Of a stretch of 64,000 nucleotides of DNA, positions 33,932-42,356 are shown piece by piece. The translations under genes and the position numbers were made by a program. This DNA comes from Variovorax atrisoli 110B (GTDB lineage: Bacteria; Pseudomonadota; Gammaproteobacteria; Burkholderiales; Burkholderiaceae_C). The stretch is from contig NZ_KB907454.1 in NCBI RefSeq assembly GCF_000382045.1, forward strand, positions 186,001-250,000. The letters run 5' to 3'. Below the pieces are notes generated by a model. That model saw nothing but the letters and a program-made list of their open reading frames with translations, searched no databases and had not been told where the DNA came from. Every line of letters begins with the position of its first letter. The stretch's first letter is position 1.

Positions 33932-34795
33932 TCAGGCCGAGGCGCGCGGTGCCGCGATGCCGCCGGTCAGGCCGCCGTCGACCACCAGCGCGTGGCCGTT
34001 CACGTAGGAGGCCTCGTGCGACATCAGGAACAGGGCCGCATAGGCCACTTCCCAGCCCGTGCCCTGGCGGCCGAAGGGCAGCGGCATCGCGAGGCGGTCG
34101 GACCTTCGGCGCGTCGCCGCGCGGCCGATGGGCGTGTCCATCAGGCCGGGCAGGATGCTGTTGCAGCGCACGCCCCGCGCCTGCCCCGCCATCGCGATCG
34201 AGCGTGCGAGCGATACCTGCGCGGCCTTGGTCGTCTCATAGGCGGGGTTGAAGCTGGAGTTGCGCAGCGCGGCGATCGACGACAGCAGCACGATGGAGCC
34301 GCCGGGCGCCATGTGCCGCAATGCCTGCTGGCCGAACAGCATGCACGAGCGCACGTTGGTCGCGTGCTCGCGGTCCCAGGCTTCGGCGGTCTGGTTGTCC
34401 AGCGACAGCCCGCTGGCCACGCCCACCACCATCACGAGGCCGTCGAGGCCGCCCATCTTCTGCACCGCGCATTCCACCGTCGTGGCGGCGGCCTCCGGCT
34501 GCGCGACGTCTGCCACCTCGGCATGGGCCGTGCCTCCCGATGCGCGCACCAGGTCGCAGGTCTTCTGCAGCGAGGCGGGGTTGATGTCGACGCAGGTCAG
34601 CGTCGCGCCCTCGTGGGCGAATAGCAGCGAGATCGCCCGGCCATTGCCCACGGGCGGATCGGGGTCGTCGATGTCGCGCTGGCCCGCGCCCACCACCAGG
34701 ATGCGCCGCTGCGCGAGGCGGCCCGCGGAGGGCCGGAGGTCGCCGAGCGCTTCGGCAAAAAGCTGCTGCCCGGGCTGGATGGCTGGCGAGGACAT
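33932..34795 (-). CDS. SDR-family oxidoreductase with an insertion in the glycine motif
   Basis: The 287-residue SDR has its cofactor motif stretched. RILVVGAGQRDIDDPDPPVG is followed by NGRAISLLFAHEGA, so about a dozen residues are inserted between GAG and the GNGRAI part that normally follows directly. The rest is ordinary: CVDINPASLQ, VVGVASG in the NNAG place, VLLSSIAAL and catalytic YETTKAAQVSLAR. It is the first gene of the seven-gene minus-strand operon. Its start is supported by AAGGAGA read on the minus strand just upstream, and a LacI-type palindrome lies 46 bp further up. Confidence 0.88.
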   Translation of the reverse strand: MSSPAIQPGQQLFAEALGDLRPSAGRLAQRRILVVGAGQRDIDDPDPPVGNGRAISLLFAHEGATLTCVDINPASLQKTCDLVRASGGTAHAEVADVAQPEAAATTVECAVQKMGGLDGLVMVVGVASGLSLDNQTAEAWDREHATNVRSCMLFGQQALRHMAPGGSIVLLSSIAALRNSSFNPAYETTKAAQVSLARSIAMAGQARGVRCNSILPGLMDTPIGRAATRRRSDRLAMPLPFGRQGTGWEVAYAALFLMSHEASYVNGHALVVDGGLTGGIAAPRASA

Positions 34796-34840
34796 GCGTG
34801 TCTCCTTGGTCGTCTTTCGTTGCGTTCATGGTTCAGTTTT

Positions 34841-34852
34841 GGAAACGTTTCC
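34841..34852. promoter_or_regulatory. LacI-family operator GGAAACGTTTCC
   Basis: A perfect 12-bp palindrome lies in the 146-bp space between the divergent SDR operon and the LacI-type gene. Part of the outer flanks (TTTT...GAAA) extends the symmetry. A half-like GAAAC copy occurs again near 34861. The central CG and the AAACGTTT core are typical of LacI/GalR-family sites, so this is probably the shared operator. Confidence 0.65.
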
Positions 34853-34941
34853 GAAACGGTGGAAACCCTCGGCCGCTGTCACCTAAGATTCACCCCGTCC
34901 CAGTCCCTCGTCTCCTTGTTCGCAAGGGAATCTCCATCCGA

Positions 34942-35961
34942 ATGAATGCAGGAAAACAGAAGATCGATCTGCGCGACGTGGCGCGCCTGGCGGGTGTCTC
35001 GCTGGGCAGCGCGTCGCGCGCGATGAACGGCGCCGGCGCCTCGGCGGCTACGCAGGAGAAGGTCAACCAGGCGGCGGCGGCGCTGGGCTACCGCCCCAAC
35101 CATGCGGCGCGCGTGCTGCGTTCGCGGCTCAGCCGCACCGTCGGCTGCCTGCTGCCCGACATCTCGAACCCGCTGTATGCGCAGGTGTTCCGCGCGCTGG
35201 AGGACGAGTTCCTGCGGCACGACTACCTGCTGCTGCTGGCCAACGGCGCCAACGACGTCGACCGCGAGACGAAGGCGTTGGGAACGTTCACGCAGCGCGG
35301 CATGGACGGCGTGATCCTCGCGCCTGGCAACGAGCGGAATGCGGCGCTGGTGGAGGCGCTGCGGGTGCTGCCGATGCCGGCCGTGGTGTTCGACCGCGAA
35401 GTCAGCGGCGCCCACGATGCCGTGCTCATCGATCACGCGGGCGGGGTGCGGCGCGTGGTCGAGCACCTGCTCGGCCTGGGGCACCGCGACATCGCCCTCG
35501 TGCTCTGGCAGGGCGACACGCGTCCGGTGCGCCGCCGCGTGCAGGGCTTCCGCACGGCGTTCCAGGCCGCGGGCCTGCCCGTGCCCGATCTGCTGGTGCA
35601 GGCGCGCAGCGTGACGGCCTCGGTCAAGGCGGAGGTCACCGAACTGCTTGCGCGACCGGAGCGACCCACCGCACTCATCGTGCAGGGCACCCACATGCTC
35701 AACAGCGCACTGCGCGCGATCGCTGCGCGCGGGCTCCAGGTGCCGCGCGACATCTCGGTGGTCGCCATCGGCGACACGCCCTTCGCCGCGGAGCACGACC
35801 CCGCGGTGAGCGTGCTCGACATCGACCAGTCCGAGACCGCGCGCTGTCTGGTCGACCTGCTGCTCACGCGGATCGCCGACAACGGCCTGCCGCAGCGCAA
35901 GGCGCGCGTCGGCCTGCGCTATGTGGAGCGCGATTCGGTGGCCAGGCCCGCGTCGGCCTAG
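34942..35961 (+). CDS. LacI-family transcriptional regulator
   Basis: The 339-residue regulator has the LacI headpiece KIDLRDVARLAGVSLGSASR and the hinge helix region GYRPNHAARVLRSRLS. It continues with a periplasmic-binding-protein-like effector domain (VGCLLPDISNPLYAQVFRAL, GMDGVILAPGN, VAIGDTPFAAEHDPAVSVL). The start at 34942 (MNAGKQKID) is chosen because upstream in-frame codons run through the operator region. It is divergent from the seven-gene SDR/Bug operon, with one perfect palindrome between them, and is very likely its regulator. The effector is unknown, perhaps the imported acid. Confidence 0.9.
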   Translation: MNAGKQKIDLRDVARLAGVSLGSASRAMNGAGASAATQEKVNQAAAALGYRPNHAARVLRSRLSRTVGCLLPDISNPLYAQVFRALEDEFLRHDYLLLLANGANDVDRETKALGTFTQRGMDGVILAPGNERNAALVEALRVLPMPAVVFDREVSGAHDAVLIDHAGGVRRVVEHLLGLGHRDIALVLWQGDTRPVRRRVQGFRTAFQAAGLPVPDLLVQARSVTASVKAEVTELLARPERPTALIVQGTHMLNSALRAIAARGLQVPRDISVVAIGDTPFAAEHDPAVSVLDIDQSETARCLVDLLLTRIADNGLPQRKARVGLRYVERDSVARPASA

Positions 35962-35967
35962 GACCGA

Positions 35968-36924
35968 TCAGGCCGCCGCAGTGCCGCGGTATTCCTCAAC
36001 GAGCGCATCCACCAGCTCGGCGACCGTCGGCACGGCGCGCACGCCGGACACTGAATGCCCCGCGCTCCAGATGTCGGTCCAGCGCTGGTTGGGCGCCGCA
36101 TTGGCGCCGCCGCCGTAGCGTCGTCTCGCTTCCTCGACCGAGATGCTCTCGTCGAGCGTCGAGATGTCGATGCCCAGCCGCCGCGCCGACGGCGCAAGAA
36201 AGCTGGCGGGCAGCCCGGTGAAGCCGCGCGTGAGAAGCACGTCGTCGATCGAGCTGTCGACCAGCATGTGCCGGTAGTCGTCGCTCGCCAGGCTTTCCTG
36301 CGTGGCGATGAAGCGCGTGCCCATGATGCCGAGGTCGCAGCCCAGCTCCCTGGCGGCGCGCAGGGCCACGCCGTCCGACAGCCCGCCCGCCAGCACGATG
36401 GGGCCGCCGAACACGCGGCGCACCGCGCGCACGAAGGCGAACGGGTTCGCCCAGCCGGTGTGGCCGCCGGCGCCCGCGGTGAGCAGCACGAGGCCATCGA
36501 CGCCCGACTCGATGGCGCGCACCGCATGGTGCAGCGAGGCCACGTCGGCGAACACGCGGCAGCCGGCTTCGTGCAGGCGCGGCACCACTGAGGCCGGCGA
36601 GCCCACGCTGGTGATCACGAGCTGGGCGCGGTGCCGGGCGATGAGTTCGACCTCGGCCATCACCCTGACGGGATCGCGCCGCATGATGAGGTTGGGGCAG
36701 TAGGGCGCGGGAGCCTTGCGCTCGGGCGCGGCGGCGGCTTCTTCATCCAGGCGGGTGAGCCAGGCGTCGAATTCGTCGAGCGTCTGGCAGTTGGCCGTCG
36801 GAAAGGCGCCGATCACGCCGGCGACGCAAGCGGCGGACACCAGTTCGATGCCAGAGACACGCAGCATGGGTGCGGCGATCAGCGGCAGAGCCAGTCGGTC
36901 GAGGAAGGGAAGGGCGTGGGTCAT
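35968..36924 (-). CDS. nitronate monooxygenase-like FMN protein (first paralogue)
   Basis: The 318-residue FMN-dependent TIM barrel of the nitronate monooxygenase/2-nitropropane dioxygenase family begins PLIAAPMLRVSGIELVSAACVAG. Phosphate-binding features are VLLTAGAGGHTGWANPFAFV with the conserved GGHTG and IVLAGGLSDGVALRAARELG, then DLGIMGTRFIATQES. The family oxidises alkyl nitronates; related enoyl reductases (FabK) share the fold. It overlaps its paralogue by 4 bp and ends the minus-strand operon, 6 bp from the converging LacI gene. Confidence 0.88.
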   Translation of the reverse strand: MTHALPFLDRLALPLIAAPMLRVSGIELVSAACVAGVIGAFPTANCQTLDEFDAWLTRLDEEAAAAPERKAPAPYCPNLIMRRDPVRVMAEVELIARHRAQLVITSVGSPASVVPRLHEAGCRVFADVASLHHAVRAIESGVDGLVLLTAGAGGHTGWANPFAFVRAVRRVFGGPIVLAGGLSDGVALRAARELGCDLGIMGTRFIATQESLASDDYRHMLVDSSIDDVLLTRGFTGLPASFLAPSARRLGIDISTLDESISVEEARRRYGGGANAAPNQRWTDIWSAGHSVSGVRAVPTVAELVDALVEEYRGTAAA

Positions 36925-37925
36925 GGCAGCGCAGTGGATGCGTTCAGGTGCGCCAGGGCGGCGCGCGTTTGCAGGACGAGTTGCTCGACGATCGCGGCAA
37001 GCGGCTCGGTGCGCGTGGCGAAGCCGATGGCCGGACCGAGCGAGAGCATGCCGTTGCGCCAGTCCCCGTCGCCGTAGCAGCGGTCGCGCGCCACGCGGCT
37101 GTCGAGCAGGGCGCCGAAGGCGGCGTGGTCGGCCGCGCCGGCGCGCTCGATGGTGTCGACCTGCGCGGCGGTGTCGTTGCGCAGCACGCGCCAGGTGTTG
37201 CCCAGCGTGTGCAGCAGGCGCATGGTGCTGTGCTCGTCGCAGTCCACCAGGTGGTTCTTGTAGGCCGCATGGGCCGAGACCTCGTCGCTCACGAGGAAGC
37301 GGCTGCCCATCAGCACGCCGTCGGCACCGAGCGCGAGTGCGGCGGCGAGCTGGCTGCCGTGGCCGATGCCGCCGCCCAGCACCAGCGGAACGTGGAACTG
37401 CCCCCGCGCCATGGCCAGCGCGCCCATCAGCATGGTCGGAAGCTCGTTGGCGCCGGGGTGCCCGCCTTCCTCCATGCCGACCAGCGCGACCGTGTCTGCG
37501 CCGGCCGCCTGGGCGGCGAGGGCATGCCGCACGCTCGATGCCTTGTGGATCACGATGCCGCCGGCTGCGTGGATGGCCCGGATCAGCGCATCGGGTGCGT
37601 AGCCCGCGGTCTCGAAGTGGCGCACGCCGTGCGCCAGCGCGGTCTCCAGCGAAGCCTGCACGCCGGCATTGGCCTGCGGGCGTGCCGACAGCGTGAGGTT
37701 GACGCCGAAGGGACGGCCTCCGGTGATCTCGCTGCATCGCCGCAGCTGCTCGCGCAGCGCGGCCTCGCCGTCGAAGGAGCGTGGGGTGATGAAGCCCATG
37801 CACCCGGCGTTGGTCAGCGCGCCCACATAGCGTGCGTCCGAGAGCCACATCAGCCCGCCGCCGAGGATCGGGTAGGCCAGGCCGAAGAGACGCGTCAGGC
37901 GGGTGGACAGCGGAGGCTGGCTCAC
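36921..37925 (-). CDS. nitronate monooxygenase-like FMN protein (second paralogue)
   Basis: The 334-residue paralogue of the next gene has YPILGGGLMWLSDARYVGAL at the N terminus, then NLTLSARPQANAG, ALVGMEEGGHPGANELPTML (GGHPG for GGHTG) and VLGGGIGHGSQLAAALALG, DGVLMGSRFLVSDE. The start is GTG at 37925, fixed by a GTGA overlap with the stop of the CoA-transferase gene. Two NMO-like flavoproteins next to CoA-ester enzymes suggest oxidation or reduction of CoA-bound intermediates rather than nitronate detoxification, but that is inference. Confidence 0.87.
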   Translation of the reverse strand: MSQPPLSTRLTRLFGLAYPILGGGLMWLSDARYVGALTNAGCMGFITPRSFDGEAALREQLRRCSEITGGRPFGVNLTLSARPQANAGVQASLETALAHGVRHFETAGYAPDALIRAIHAAGGIVIHKASSVRHALAAQAAGADTVALVGMEEGGHPGANELPTMLMGALAMARGQFHVPLVLGGGIGHGSQLAAALALGADGVLMGSRFLVSDEVSAHAAYKNHLVDCDEHSTMRLLHTLGNTWRVLRNDTAAQVDTIERAGAADHAAFGALLDSRVARDRCYGDGDWRNGMLSLGPAIGFATRTEPLAAIVEQLVLQTRAALAHLNASTALP

Positions 37926-39028
37926 GGCAGCAGCTGGCGTGCGTTGTCGAGGCCGGGCGCATCGGCCAGCGCCGACGGATCGACGCCCTCGAGCGGCACC
38001 GGAAAGCGCACCAGCGACAGCGCTTCGGTGCCGTTGACCAGGCCGCGCTGCGCGAACTGCGGCAGCGCAGCGAGTTCGGCGGGCGGCACCACGGGCGCGA
38101 CGGGCAGGTCGTTGCGCGCCATCGTCTCGAAGGCTTCGGCGGAGTCGCGCGCGGCGAGCTGCTGCGCGATGCGGTCGTTGATGGCCTGGGCCTGCTTCTT
38201 GCGCGCGCCCAGCGTGCGGTAGGGCTCGCCCGCGAAGTCGCCCATGTCGAGCACGTCGCAAAGCCGTGCCCAGAAATGATCTTCGAGCGCGGCGACGCTC
38301 AGGTGCTGCCCGTCGCGGCAGCGGAAGCTGCCGTACGCGGGCTTGAGCTGCGTGGACGTGCGCTGGCGCTCGAGGCTGTTCGCGGCGTCGGCGCGGTAGG
38401 CGCCCAGGCGCGGGTTCATCCAGTGCAGCACGCAGTCGGCCAGCGCCACGTCCAGGTGCTGGCCCCGGCCCGTGCGCTCGCGCTGCAGCAGCGCCGCCAG
38501 CGTGGACGACAGCGCATACATCGAGCCGCACAGGTCCGCCACCGGCAGGCCGAAGTTCTGGGTGGGCGGGCCGCCCGGTTCGCCCGAGACCGCGAGCGCG
38601 CCGGCCGCGGCGAGGTAGTTGATGTCGTGGCCGGGCAGCTGCGCCCACGGCCCCGCCTGCCCGTAGCCGCTGAGCGAGACGTACACGAGGCGCGGAAAGC
38701 GCTCGCGAAGGCTCGCGTAGTCCAGGCCCAGGCGCGCCATCACGCCGGGGCGGTACGACTCCACCAGCACGTCGGCCTGCGCTACCAGCTCCTGCACGCG
38801 GGCGCGCTGCGCCTCGTCCTTCAGGTCCGCCAGCAGGCTGAGCTTGCCGCGGTTCACGGCCTCGAAGCCGCCCGGGCCCATGCGTCGCGCGTTGTCGCCG
38901 CCGGGCGGACGCTCGATCTTGATGACGCGCGCGCCCATCTCCGCGAGGTTCTGCGTGAAGAAGGGGCCGGGCAGCAGTTCGCTGAAGTCGAGTACGGTGA
39001 CGCCCGCCAGCGGGCCGGCGGCGCTCAC
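37922..39028 (-). CDS. CaiB/BaiF-family CoA-transferase (class III)
   Basis: The 368-residue protein has the family opening VTVLDFSELLPGPFFTQNLAE, then GARVIKIERPPGGDNAR and KGKLSLLADLK-like RGKLSLLADLKD. The active-site Asp lies in FGLPVADLCGSMYALSSTLA, and GRGQHLDVALADCVLHWM follows. The closest-sounding relatives are alpha-methylacyl-CoA racemase/CoA-transferase types, so racemisation is an alternative. GTG at 39028 overlaps the ligase stop (GTGA), and its own stop overlaps the NMO-like gene. It is part of the IclR-linked minus operon. Confidence 0.9.
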   Translation of the reverse strand: MSAAGPLAGVTVLDFSELLPGPFFTQNLAEMGARVIKIERPPGGDNARRMGPGGFEAVNRGKLSLLADLKDEAQRARVQELVAQADVLVESYRPGVMARLGLDYASLRERFPRLVYVSLSGYGQAGPWAQLPGHDINYLAAAGALAVSGEPGGPPTQNFGLPVADLCGSMYALSSTLAALLQRERTGRGQHLDVALADCVLHWMNPRLGAYRADAANSLERQRTSTQLKPAYGSFRCRDGQHLSVAALEDHFWARLCDVLDMGDFAGEPYRTLGARKKQAQAINDRIAQQLAARDSAEAFETMARNDLPVAPVVPPAELAALPQFAQRGLVNGTEALSLVRFPVPLEGVDPSALADAPGLDNARQLLP

Positions 39029-41151
39029 GCGGCGCCTCGCTCGACGATCACCGCGTCCAGCGGCAGGGCGCCTTCGCCCCGGGCGCCGACCCAGATCGGG
39101 TTGAGGTCCATCTCCTCGATGCGCTGCGCATTCGCCGTCACGAACTCGGACACGCCCAGCAGCAGCCGCTCCAGCGCGGGCACGTCGGCCACGGGCCGGC
39201 CGCGCGCGCCATCGAGCACGGGGAAGCAGCGCATCTCGCGCACCATGGAGGCGGCGTCCTCGGGGCTCAGCGGCAGCAGGCGGCGCGTGACGTCGCGCAG
39301 GATCTCCACGTAGACCCCGCCCAGGCCGAAGGTCATCACATGCCCGAACACCGGATCGCGCGTGACGCCCGCCATCAGCTCCACGCCGCCGCCCGGTGCC
39401 ATCTTCTCGATCAGCAGGCCGTCGATGGCGGCATCGGGCCTGTGATGCCCCGCCGAGGCCATGATGTCGTCCCATGCCAGCTCCAGCTGCGCGCCGTCGG
39501 CGATGCCCACGCGCACGCCGCCGATGTCGGACTTGTGCAGGATGTCGGGGCTCGCGATCTTCGCGACCACCGGGTAGCCCATGCCGTCGGCGAGCTGGCG
39601 CGCTTCTTCCCGCGTGCGCGCCACCGCCACGGGCAGCAGCGGGATGCCGGCCTTCTCCAGCAGGGCCTTGGCCTGCAGTTCCGAGAGATTGCGCAAGGCA
39701 CCGGCCGGCGCTGCCGGCACGGCACTCGGAAGGCGGCGCGCCGGGCGGTCGGCCGCGCTGCGGCGCCAGCGGCCCCATTCCGTCCAGCGCCGGATCGCGG
39801 CGATCGCCTTGCCCACCGAGCGCGGCGGCGCGAAGCCTGCCGCGACCAGCATGCGGTATCCCTCGCCCAGCCTGTCGCTCATCCAGATCGGGACGATGGG
39901 GCTGCGCACGCGCTTCTGCGCCGCGATGATGGTCTGCGCCATGCGCACGGTGGTCTCGCCGTAGTCCAGCGCGATCGGCGCGATCACGCAGCCCGTGTTG
40001 GGGTCGGCGGCGACCGCGCCCAGCGTGCATTCGACGAGGTCGGCGTCGCTGAGCACGGCGGCCGTCGTGTCGACCGGGTTGTTGACAGCCGCGTAGTCGG
40101 GCAGCTTGCTGCGAAGCAGCGCGATGGTCTCGGGTGCGAACTCGGCCAGCTTGAGGCCGGCCGTGCCCACCGCATCGGCCGTCAGCGCGGTGGTACCGCC
40201 CGAGGAGCAGTACACGCCGATCTCCTCGCGCTCGCCGGGCATGGCGCGCGCGAAGAGCCAGGCCGTGTCGACCAGCTCGTCGATGTCGTCGACCTCGATC
40301 ACGCCGTACTGGCGGAACACCGCGCTGTTGACCTCGGCCGAACCGGTCAGCGAGGCCGTATGCGACTGCGCGGCGCGCTGCCCGTACTCCGACTTGCCGA
40401 CCTTCAGCGCGATGACCGGCTTGCCGTTGTCCGCCGCGCACTGCAGCGCGGCCAGGAAGCGCGGGCCGTCCTTGATGCCTTCGAGCAAGGTCACGATCAC
40501 CTTGATGTCCGGCGCGGTCGCCATGTAGTGGATGAAGTCCGCCACCTGCAGGTCGACCTCGTTGCCGGTGGAGGCCCACAGGCCGATGCCGATGCCGCGC
40601 TCCATCGCCTGCATCACGTTGCGCCCCAGCCCGCCGCCCTGCGTGGCCAGGCCGATCGGGCCCTTGACCAGGTCGTGCGGGAACGACGGCGAGAAGGTCA
40701 TGCCCAGGCGGGCGTTGACGTTGGTCAGGCCGGGGCAGTTCGGTCCGTAGACGCGCATGCCGGCCTGCTCGGCGATCTCCTTGAGCCGGGCCTGGGCCCG
40801 CTCGCCCTCGGCGCCGGCCTCGCCGAAGCCCGAGGTGAGGATGATCGCGAAGGGCACGCCCCTGGCCGCGCATTCCTCCATCACCGCGATGACGCCCGAT
40901 GCGGGCACGGCGATGACGGCGACGTCGGGCGTCTGCGGCAGCGAGGCGATGCTGGGCCAGCAGCGATGGCCGCGCAGTTCGCTCTTCGTGGGATTGACCA
41001 GGTAGAGCTCGCCGTCGATCTGCGAATGGTCGAGCAGGTTGCTCAGGGTGCGCCCGCCGATGCTCTGCGGGCGCTCGGAAGCGCCGACGAGGGCGATGGC
41101 GCGCGGATGGATGAGGCGTGACAGGTCGGTGCCGAAGGCCGGATGGGTCAT
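39025..41151 (-). CDS. NDP-forming acyl-CoA synthetase (acetate-CoA ligase family)
   Basis: The 708-residue single-chain NDP-forming ligase opens with a CoA-binding domain (IHPRAIALVGASERPQSIGG, LYLVNPTKSELRG). Two succinyl-CoA-synthetase-like domains follow, with the phosphohistidine segment QSHTASLTGSAEVNSAVFRQ. A C-terminal ATP-grasp domain starts near residue 490 (ELQAKALLEKAGIPLLPVAV, GYPVVAKIASPDILHKSDIG, GGVRVGIADG). It makes an acyl-CoA from an acid with ATP. ATG at 41151 has AGGAG about 9 bp upstream. It gives the operon a second way of activating its acid besides CaiB. Confidence 0.92.
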   Translation of the reverse strand: MTHPAFGTDLSRLIHPRAIALVGASERPQSIGGRTLSNLLDHSQIDGELYLVNPTKSELRGHRCWPSIASLPQTPDVAVIAVPASGVIAVMEECAARGVPFAIILTSGFGEAGAEGERAQARLKEIAEQAGMRVYGPNCPGLTNVNARLGMTFSPSFPHDLVKGPIGLATQGGGLGRNVMQAMERGIGIGLWASTGNEVDLQVADFIHYMATAPDIKVIVTLLEGIKDGPRFLAALQCAADNGKPVIALKVGKSEYGQRAAQSHTASLTGSAEVNSAVFRQYGVIEVDDIDELVDTAWLFARAMPGEREEIGVYCSSGGTTALTADAVGTAGLKLAEFAPETIALLRSKLPDYAAVNNPVDTTAAVLSDADLVECTLGAVAADPNTGCVIAPIALDYGETTVRMAQTIIAAQKRVRSPIVPIWMSDRLGEGYRMLVAAGFAPPRSVGKAIAAIRRWTEWGRWRRSAADRPARRLPSAVPAAPAGALRNLSELQAKALLEKAGIPLLPVAVARTREEARQLADGMGYPVVAKIASPDILHKSDIGGVRVGIADGAQLELAWDDIMASAGHHRPDAAIDGLLIEKMAPGGGVELMAGVTRDPVFGHVMTFGLGGVYVEILRDVTRRLLPLSPEDAASMVREMRCFPVLDGARGRPVADVPALERLLLGVSEFVTANAQRIEEMDLNPIWVGARGEGALPLDAVIVERGAA

Positions 41152-41172
41152 GCTGTGCAACTCCTGCGGCGT

Positions 41173-42318
41173 TCAGGCGATGGCCGAGATGCCGAGGATC
41201 TCGCGTCCGACGATCAGCGTCTGCACTTCGGTCGTGCCTTCCGGAATGGTCCCGCCGCGGGTGTCGCGGAAGATGCGCTCGATCGGGTAGTCGGTGGCGT
41301 AGCCCAGGCCGCCGTGCACCTGGAGCGCCATGCTGGCCACCTCGTGGGCAGCCTCGGTGGCGTAGAGCTTGGCGATGGACGCGGCGGTGCGCGCGTCATG
41401 GCCCGAGTCGAGTGCGGCGGCGGCGCGCAGGCCCAGCGCGCGTGCGGCCTCCACGCGGATCGTCATGTCGACGATCAGCTTCTGCACCAGCTGGAAGCTG
41501 CCGATGGGCTTGCCGAACTGCGTGCGCGTGCGCGCGTAGTCGATGGAGAGGTCGAGCGCCGACTGCGCGGCGCCCACGGCGCCCATGGCGATGTTCACGC
41601 GCGCGCTGTCCAGGCCGATCAGCATCTTCTTGAGCGCGCCTCCTTCCTCGCCCAGCAGGTTCTCGCGCGGCACCTTGACGTTGTCGAAGCCCAGCTCGGC
41701 CGTGCCGGTGCTGCGCAGCACCATCGTGTCGACGCGTCGCATCTCGTAAGGGGACACGTCCCGCTCCACGAGGAAGGTGGAGAGCTGGCCCTGGCAGTCG
41801 GGGCTGAAGGTGCGTGCCACGACGATGCCGAAGTCGCCGAAGGCACCGTTCGTGATCCACAGCTTGCGGCCGTTGAGCACGTAGTGGTCGCCCTGCAGGT
41901 CGGCGCGAGTCTGCACCTGCGCGATGTTGGAGCCCGTGCCCGGCTCGCTGATGGCGCTGAAGCAGCGCCGCTCGTTGTTCAGCAGCGGCTTGAGGAAGCG
42001 CTCCTTCTGCGCGGGCGTGGCCTCGGCCGCGAGCTTGTTGATCGCCGCGTTGGTGATGTTGAGGATCGTGCGCAGCGAGAGCCAGGCGTAGCCCGCTTCC
42101 TCCATCAGCATCGCCCAGGTGAGCTGGTCCAGGCCCATGCCGCCTTCTTCCTCGGAGAGCCGCCCGCCCAGGTAGCCGAACTCCGACAGTGGCTTGAGCA
42201 GCTCGAAGGGAAAGGTCTTCTCCTGGTCGTGGCGCGCGACGATGGGGGCGACCTCGCTCTTCATGAAGCGGCGGATGCTGTCGCGCAGCATGGCTTGTTC
42301 TGCAGTCTGGGTGTACAC
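41173..42318 (-). CDS. acyl-CoA dehydrogenase
   Basis: The 381-residue FAD acyl-CoA dehydrogenase shows all family blocks: FAISEPGTGSNIAQVQTRA-type loop (here CFSAISEPGTGSNIAQV), LWITNGAFGDFGIVVART, RTRTQFGKPIGSFQLVQKL, LQVHGGLGYATDYPIERI and GGTIPEGTTEVQTLIVGREI. The Glu of PEGT is at the catalytic-base position of short/medium-chain enzymes. It introduces the 2,3 double bond in a CoA ester. The start is GTG at 42318 with GGAGAC 5 bp upstream. It lies 38 bp after the IclR gene, heading the enzyme part of the operon. Confidence 0.94.
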   Translation of the reverse strand: MYTQTAEQAMLRDSIRRFMKSEVAPIVARHDQEKTFPFELLKPLSEFGYLGGRLSEEEGGMGLDQLTWAMLMEEAGYAWLSLRTILNITNAAINKLAAEATPAQKERFLKPLLNNERRCFSAISEPGTGSNIAQVQTRADLQGDHYVLNGRKLWITNGAFGDFGIVVARTFSPDCQGQLSTFLVERDVSPYEMRRVDTMVLRSTGTAELGFDNVKVPRENLLGEEGGALKKMLIGLDSARVNIAMGAVGAAQSALDLSIDYARTRTQFGKPIGSFQLVQKLIVDMTIRVEAARALGLRAAAALDSGHDARTAASIAKLYATEAAHEVASMALQVHGGLGYATDYPIERIFRDTRGGTIPEGTTEVQTLIVGREILGISAIA

Positions 42319-42356
42319 GTTGTCTCCTGTTTGTTGGTGATGAGGATGGGCCGCGC

